Below are positions 57,541 to 64,000 of a stretch of 64,000 nt of DNA, one piece after another. A program made the translations under genes and the position numbers. The notes beneath the pieces were generated by a model, which was given only the letters and a program-made list of their open reading frames with translations, was not told the DNA's origin and made no database searches. The number at the start of each line of letters is the position of its first letter. The stretch's first letter is position 1. This DNA comes from Petunia secreta (lineage: Eukaryota; Streptophyta; Magnoliopsida; Solanales; Solanaceae), in contig JARKIP010000011.1 of assembly GCA_029990175.1 (NCBI GenBank), positions 4,030,001 to 4,094,000 on the forward strand, written 5' to 3'.

Positions 57541-60278
57541 TGTCAGGACCCAACTTAGGGCCGCGACGGATGACCAACACTAAGTGTCGATCATCACTAA
57601 TCCTACCGATAATATGCTAACCATTATAACTGATAAACAGAATAAGCATAAACCTAGCTGATAAGGAGTATGAAATGCAAATAGCTGACAAAGCTAACAT
57701 AAGCTGACATACATAACATACCGACTGCACCACACAGGGACATATCTACAGGCCTCTAAGAGTGATGAACTGAATATACAAAGGACGTGATAAGGCCCCA
57801 CCATACCCAAGCTGGCTGACTGTACACATACCAAAAGATAAGTAACTCCGGGAGTAAGCGGAGTGACTCCAGTAGCTGATAGATGGCCTACTAACATGGT
57901 CCAAGCATTGATCTATCTGCACCTGCGCAGCATGAAACGCAGCGCCCCAGAAAAGGGTGTGAGTACGATATGTACCAAGTATGTAAGGCATGAGCATATA
58001 ATATGTCATAGCTGAATGAAACTGTAGGCTGGAATATAAATATGTAAACATGAGCTGGAGCATAGCAATATAGCTGGAAATCTAAAGAACGTACTAAACA
58101 TGATATGAATATAAGCTGAAGTCTAGCTGAATCTGAACCTGAAGATTGAGCGGAACTATACTGATAAATAACTGTAATATGACTGATAGCTTGTTACTAG
58201 AAACTGGAATTGATAACTGTCAACTGATACTGACGCTAAGAACTGGTGGCTGATAACTGAGAACTGATAACTGTCAACTGATACTGACGCTAAGAACTGG
58301 TGGCTGATAACTGAGAACTGATAACTGTCAACTGATACTGACGCTAAGAACTGGTGGCTGATAACTGAGAACTGATAACTGTCAACTGATACTGACGCTA
58401 AGAACTGGTGGCTGATAACTGAGAACTGATAACTGTAAACTGATACTGACGCTAAGAACTGGTACCGAGCTAAAGCTGAACTGTTATCTGAACTGTTACC
58501 TGTCTGGTGTTATGGGCTATATCCCCCCAAATCAGGTAACTGAACATCTGAACTAGTACCTGTCTGGCGTTATGGGCTGTATCCCCCCAAATCAGGTGCT
58601 GAAAACCGGAACTAGCCTCATGTATAATCATGCAGTGCATATTGTGGCTATATACGCATATATAAAAAACCTGGTGGGTGTTATGGGCTATATCCCCCCC
58701 CAGCCAGTAATATCTAGTATCTCTGGTCAGAGTGTGTGAATGACACCCGGTCACACTAGGTGTTTCAACTCCCGCCTGAACCAGAGGGGCTGTATCCCCC
58801 AGACGGGTAGTATCACACGCGACCGGACTGTGTGTCCAATGTCCAACCTCTATGAGGGACTCCAAATCACACATAACATGATCACAATATAAGCATAAGC
58901 ATGTATGAGGCATAACACATGTGGCAACAATATATATGGACTCAAAGGAATGATAAGAAAACTCTGGATGGAATTGTAGACACAACCTGAAACTTAGTAT
59001 TTGTCTAACTCTTTGATTTTTATAAAAATTTCGGCAGAGTTTCCACTGAAACTGGATGATCCGCAAAAACAGAACCAGTACTATACTATACACGGGAATG
59101 GATACCCGGATAAACTGATAACATAAACAAATTAACTGGATAACAAGATGAGAGTGGCGTAACAATTCCACGGATGTACAGAATTTCTAGACAGTACCAG
59201 CGTCCTGTATTACATCATAGTTTTGAGGGTGCAGATAAAAGTTATAGACCTCATGGTCTTCATGAAAATTGTAGATATATGTATTAGGATTCTGGAGATT
59301 CTTAAATCATCTTAATATCAATTTTGTATAAGGAGTTATGATCAATACACTAACAACTGTCCAAAGTTCAAAACAATTTTCCAGATTTTGAAACGTTTTG
59401 CTTTTCTGATTTGGACGTCTTTCACCTTGGATTTTAGTACCAAATTAAGTATATACAAGGTTTCCTTGGTACCATACAAGTTTCTCACAAGAAAAACTAA
59501 GTTTAAAACTAATAAAACTTCAAAATCTAAAAGATACATGCCTTGCCAAAAGAAAGGTTTAGCCTTACATACCTTTGATGTTTCTAGCTTCTAAACTTTG
59601 TTTCCTTTGAATTCCACACCTTCTAAAGCTTAAACAAGCTATAAAATAGAATTTGGATACTTTACTTAGCTATGAAGTAATTCTAAAACTCAAACTATAG
59701 ACGAAATTGAAGGTAGCATAATGTTACCCTAATCGTGTGGAGCGTTTTGACGCAATCCATCTTCCGTTTCGTGTCAAAATTGATGTTCTATCTTCAAAAT
59801 CATAAAAAAATGGATTCAAACTGAAAAAGCTCTGTTTATATCATGGTTTTACTGGAAATGTCGAGAGAGAGAGAGAGAGAGAAATTTCTCTTTTATAATA
59901 AAAATATTTCATTTCTAGCCCTCTTTTGTGCTTATGTCCCTTTTTCTGGTCTGACTTCTGACGCTCATATCTTTTTATCTATAAGTTATATGAGCAAACT
60001 GTTAAATGTGTTGGAAACTAAACTCCAAGACCTTCAATTTGGTATATGATATGTCCCCAAAAGACTTTATATAACACATGAAATTAATTGCTGAAAAAGC
60101 TCTGTTACAAGGCAATTCCTTAGTCGGTTTTTCCGCAACTTAAATCTGATTTTTCCTAAACTTTATATTCAACATATAAACATCATATATGGTCATATTA
60201 TTACTTTAAACTCACTTAAATCATTCTTAACATGATATTATAATGATATACGTCAATTTAGACGTACGGGGTGTAACA
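57541..60278 (-). repeat. 5' LTR of G3
   Basis: 2738 bp, TGTTACACC at 60278 (minus sense) to GTCCTGACA at 57541. Undisturbed partner of the split left LTR; the site matching the array insertion is near 58715 and is unoccupied. Confidence 0.93.
58205..58470. repeat. 54-bp minisatellite in the 5' LTR of G3 (about 5 units)
   Basis: Same unit as at 37215-37390 with about two more copies. Next to it lie two to three ~60-bp repeats with GTTATGGGCTATATCCCCCC (58500-58700). Confidence 0.85.
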
Positions 60279-60283
60279 GCCAG

Positions 60284-61837
60284 TCAATGGTTAGAGCACC
60301 TTATTTCAATGGGAAATACTATTCATGGTGGAAAGAGAGGATGCGCGATCACCTTCAGGCAGAAGACTATGAATTGTGGGACATAGTAACTGAAGGTCCC
60401 ATGATCCCAATGAAGAAGGATGCTGATGGGAAGGATGTTCCCAAAACCAGGAAGGAATGCAATGCTGAAGACATAAAGCAATGGGAAAAGAATGCAAAGG
60501 CAAGGAAGTGGCTGGTTGGTGGACTTAGTCCTGACGAATGCACTAGGATCAGAGGGTATGCCACTGCAAAGGAGATTTGGGATGCTCTACAAGTTGCACA
60601 CGAAGGAACAAGTCAGGTAAAAAGGTCCAGAGGTACACTTCTTTATGCTGAATATGAAAGCTTTAAAATGAAAGAAGAAGAATCAATCTCTGAAATGTAT
60701 ACTAGATTTAATTCCATTGCTTCTGAACTTATCTCTTTGGGAAGGGTTTTAACTGTGGAAGATAGGGTAGAAAAGATTTTAACCAGGGTTCTTCCAGATT
60801 CTTGGGAGAACAAAGCTTGTGCTATCATTGAAAGTAAAGATTTAACCACTTTATCCTTAGATGAGCTTATAGGCAATCTAAAGACTTATGAACTGAGGAA
60901 AAAGGTTAAAAACATAGGAGCACCAGTTAAAACTGAACCTAACCTAGCGTTGACTGCTGGTGATAAAATCATTGATGATAAGGAACTGGTCCTTATCGCT
61001 AAAAGTGTTCAGAAATATTTGAATAAGAAAAGGGAAATTAGTGGACAGGGTAGGTCTACTAACATGAAACAGGCTGGAGAATGCCACAAATGTGGAAGCT
61101 CGAAGCACTACATCAGCAAATGTCCAATTATGGAAGGAGAATGGAGGAAGAAATTCATTGATGAAAGGAAGAAGGCTAGGGAACATGTCCATAAGAGAAG
61201 TGGAAATCCCAAAGCGCTGGTCGCAGGATGGCAAGACAGTGAACACGAAATAACTGATGACGATCTGGATGAGGAACTTGCTCTAATGGCACTTGGAGAT
61301 TCAGAAAATGAAGAGGATCCTGAGGTATTTGTTTCTAAACTTAAAGAAGATGTAAAAAGCATGTCTAGAGAAAAGTTGGTTAAAGTATTCCATATTGTGC
61401 TAAATGAATTTAAAACTCTAAGGGATGATAATCACCAACTGCATGATAAAGTTGACTGTTTAGAAACAGAATGCAAAGAGGAAATAATTAAAAATGATTT
61501 TCTGGAAAGGAAGATTAGCATGCTTGAGGAACAGGTCCTCACACTTGAAACAACTGCTCAGGAATTAGAAAATGATAAAACAGTTGTAAAAGGTAAAGGA
61601 ATTGCTAATTCTCATCAGATCATTGCTGAAGAGAAACTGAAAGACACAGTTGATGAACTGTGTAAGAAAGATGAAAAGATAAGATCTTTAGAAGAAGACT
61701 TGGTTAAAACAAAAATGGAATTAAGAAAAACTGTAGAATGGAACAAGTCTTCTGAAGCACTAGAATGGTTACAGGAAAATCATAGTAGTAACAGGAAAGG
61801 TATTGGATTCATTAAAGCACAGAGTTCATCCAAATAG
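60284..61837 (+). pseudogene. gag: Copia-2 gag, main part
   Basis: Continues the 11-codon start at 36536 in the same frame across the G3 insertion and its duplicated target site. UBN2-type gag core ('YYSWWKERMRDHLQ', 'KRSRGTLLYAEYESFKMKEE'), CCHC knuckle CHKCGSSKHYISKC at ~61082-61123, acidic segment 'SEHEITDDDLDEELALMALG', then a long coiled-coil-like part. TAG at 61835-61837 sits where Copia-1 has a Trp codon (TGG). The same frame then continues to 62142 with the second knuckle (CTHCGNTGHRKENC). Apart from the insertion and this stop, the gag is well preserved. Confidence 0.88.
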
Positions 61838-62142
61838 AATCCAAAGAGTAAGTACTTATCATTTCCTGAAAACTGGCTATGCACTCACTGTGGGAACACT
61901 GGTCACCGGAAAGAAAATTGTCAATCTTTAAAAAGGGGTGCCCAGAGGAACGGGTCCTATAAACCTGTTCAAAATCCTGTGAAACAGAAGAATAGGTCCT
62001 ACAAACCTGTTCAACATTCTGTAAAATCAGAAAATGTTCACACAAAGAAACCATTACCATTCTGGGCTAGGAGAGATCTGATTCATCCTTTTTCAAAAGG
62101 AAAGGAACCCAAACTAGTTTGGGTTCTTAAAATTAACCCTTA
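61838..62142 (+). pseudogene. gag: Copia-2 gag C-terminus after the stop
   Basis: Open frame with the second zinc knuckle at ~61881-61922 and repeated 'NGSYKPVQ' / 'NRSYKPVQ' motifs, ending at TAG (~62142). The sequence CTTTTGCAG follows 9-18 bases later and the pol frame (+1 relative to gag) opens there, as in Copia-1. Confidence 0.75.
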
Positions 62143-62159
62143 GTTTTCTTTTGCAGGCT

Positions 62160-64000
62160 AGAGTGAAGGAGATAAACCACAAATGGTACATGGACAGTGG
62201 TTGCTCAAGACATATGACAGGGCATAAGGAACTGTTCCTTTCACTCTCAGCCTTCCAAGGAGGAAATGTTTCCTTCATTAATGGTAAGAAAGGGGAAATT
62301 ATTGTATTTCACACTGTATAGATAATGTATTTCTAGTAGATGGGCTAAAGCATTGCTTATTAAGCATATCTCAATTGTGTGACAAAGGTAATAATGTTAA
62401 TTTCTCATCTACTGGATGCACTGTGACTAATCAAGCTTCTGGAGAGGTTATTTTGCAGGGAAACAGACATGGAAACATCTACAAAGTAGACTTGATGACA
62501 TTATCTGATGGAAGCTTGAGCTGCTTAAGTGTGGTGCAAAATGATCCCCTCCTATGGCACAAAAGACTAGGACATGCTAGTCTTTCACAATTGAACAAAC
62601 TTGTGTCAAAGGACTTGGTGATAGGTCTTCCTAACATCAGGTTTAATGAAGAAAAAGTATGTGAAGCATGTGCCAGGGGGAAGCAGGTAAAATCCTCCTT
62701 CAAATCGAAGAAACAGGTAAGTACCACTAAACCTTTGGAACTGGTCCATATGGATTTTTGTGGCCCTATGAGAACAATGAGTCGTGGAGGTAAGAAGTAT
62801 GTTATGGTATTGGTGGATGATTACTCCAGATTTACATGGACTATATTTCTTGCATCTAAAGAAGAAGCATTTAATGCATTTTCAATTTTTGCTAAGAAAG
62901 CTCAAAGAACTCTAGATAACCATATTGTTGCCATTAGGTCAGATCATGGAACTGAATTTGAAAATCATATGTTTTCCAATTTTTGTAATGAAAATGGCAT
63001 TAATCATAATTTTTCCTCACCTAGAACTCCACAACAAAATGGTATAGTGGAAATGAAAAATAGGACTCTAGAAGAAATGGCGAGGACTATGTTGATATCT
63101 GGAAACCTTCCACAGAACTTTTGGGCTGAGGCTATTAATACTGCATGCTACATAATAAATAGATGTATGACAAGACCTTTAATAGAAAAGACCCCATATG
63201 AATGGCTTAAAGGAAGAAAACCAAATATTTTTCATCTTAGGGCTTTTGGTTGCAAATGCTTCATACACAACAATGGGAAGGATGCCTTAGGAAAATTTGA
63301 TCCTAGAAGTGATGAGGGAATATTTGTTGGTTATTCTTTAAATAGTAAATCATATAGGGTGTTTAACAAGAAAACATTGAAAATTGAAGAAAGCATGCAT
63401 GTTAAATTTGATGAAACTGACAGTCTCACTCAAGAACAGGTACAGGAGGATGAAGAAATTGGAATGTTGAAAGAGTTTGAACTTAATCCACAAATGCAGA
63501 TTCTGGATATGAGAAGTGAACTACAAGGAACTGTTCCTCAGGACAGAACTGAGAAGAGTAGCACTGAAACAGGGGGAACAAGTGTTGGTTCCACCTCACA
63601 AACTGGAAACGCTACTCAATCAGGAACTGTTCCTCAGCAGAGGACTTTTGATGATGGATTGACACCCAAGCCTTTCAAGTATCAAAGGTCACATCCTGTG
63701 GATCAAATAATCTCAGATAAGGCTGCCGGAGTTCAAACTAGATCAGCAGTCAAGAATCACAATCTGTGTGCCTTTAGTGCCTTCTTATCTCTTTTGAACC
63801 TAAAAATGTGAAAGAAGCACTGAAGGATGCAGATTGGATTAATGCTATGCAGGAAGAACTGAATCAATTCCAAAGGAGTCAAGTTTGGCATCTGGAACCC
63901 AAGCCAAGGAACAGGTCCATAATTGGAACAAAATGGGTTTTCAGTAATAAACTTGATGAGGATGGCATGGTAACAAGAAACAAGGCCAGGCTAGTTGTTC
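62160..64000 (+). pseudogene. pol: Copia-2 pol: protease remnant, integrase, start of reverse transcriptase
   Basis: Protease start with W-Y-M-D-S-G-C near 62180, broken near 62300 (sequence lost around the flap region). 62375-63811 is open: GAG-pre-integrase 'LWHKRLGHASLSQLNKL', integrase core 'LVHMDFCGPM', 'IRSDHGTEFEN' and 'NGIVEMKNRTLEEM' (the three acidic residues present), then 'FGCKCFIHNNGKDALGKFDP'. A one-base break near 63795 shifts into the RVT_2 start ('DWINAMQEELNQFQRSQVWH', 'GTKWVFSNKLDEDG'), which runs to the window edge. It keeps the seven residues that Copia-1 lacks after 'NRCMT'. Confidence 0.85.

Larger units (their letters stand above)
36569..60278 (-). mobile_element. G3: Tekay/Del-like Gypsy retrotransposon (chromovirus), decayed
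   Basis: The LTRs run TGTTACACCCCGTACG...GGGTCGTGACA in the minus sense. The right (5') LTR is 57541-60278; the left (3') LTR is split into 36569-37638 and 51669-53225 by the triple-LTR array. GCCAG flanks it exactly (36564-36568, 60279-60283). Minus-strand order: 5' LTR, primer site, gag, protease remnant, reverse transcriptase, RNase H, integrase remnant, chromodomain-like tail, polypurine tract, 3' LTR. All coding parts carry many stops. Confidence 0.92.
35684..64000 (+). mobile_element. Copia-2: Sirevirus-type Copia element, plus orientation, running past the window
   Basis: The 5' LTR (35684-36486) is the reverse-complement relative of the Copia-1 LTRs; primer site, gag, protease remnant, integrase and the start of reverse transcriptase follow. 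G3 (36569-60278) is inserted in codon 11-12 of gag. The 3' LTR lies outside, so the target duplication (left copy would be ATCAT at 35679-35683) cannot be tested here. It is inserted in E2's pol. Confidence 0.9.

Overview
This is nuclear DNA of a flowering plant, most likely a solanaceous dicot. That reading rests on the families seen (Sirevirus-type Copia, Athila-like and Tekay/Del-like Gypsy, Mutator-like elements, a DUF1985/Ulp1 gene with GT-AG introns) and on AT-rich, intron-like spacers; the family-level call is an inference. I see no intact host gene. Almost every base from about 5.7 kb onward can be assigned to transposable elements, most of them nested, and all protein-coding regions are broken.

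Layout. 1-5379 (minus): an eleven-exon Ulp1 (C48) protease-like pseudogene with a DUF1985 region; it runs off the left edge, and two introns carry the same ~100-bp AT-rich satellite. 5.88-6.05 kb: a fold-back repeat. ~6.25-18.0 kb: an old Mutator-like element (MULE) with a mudrA-like N-terminal fragment, a possible convergent second gene, and arrays of a 66-bp unit that carries an 18-nt palindrome. A deleted Athila-like Gypsy element (E1, 7131-14910, minus; gag and protease only) sits inside one array, and E1 itself holds a 1167-bp MULE-type MITE (10067-11233) with a 10-bp target duplication.

~18.55 kb onward: a second Athila-like element (E2, minus; 3' LTR, env-position ORF, integrase, RNase H; its 5' part lies beyond the window). 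E2 holds two Sirevirus-type Copia elements in opposite orientation: Copia-1 (22925-32614, minus, duplication CCTTG) and Copia-2 (35684 to past 64000, plus). Copia-2 is broken in its gag gene by a Tekay-like Gypsy element (G3, 36569-60278, minus, duplication GCCAG). G3's left LTR is broken by a tandem LTR-internal-LTR-internal-LTR array (37639-51663, duplication TAGTC). The insertion order is therefore E2, then Copia-2, then G3, then the array.

The most notable observations are: (1) the middle LTR of the triple-LTR array is a clean recombinant, matching LTR3 in its 5' part and LTR1 in its 3' part, with a switch mapped to under 190 bp; (2) all four Gypsy families carry a small hairpin with covarying stems and an AGGA/AGGG loop, 18-20 nt before the 3' LTR; (3) the palindrome-bearing 66-bp arrays lie near both ends of the MULE; (4) a conserved palindromic non-coding block follows pol in the Athila-like elements; (5) three unrelated element types seem to share one plant-transposon-protein-like signature.
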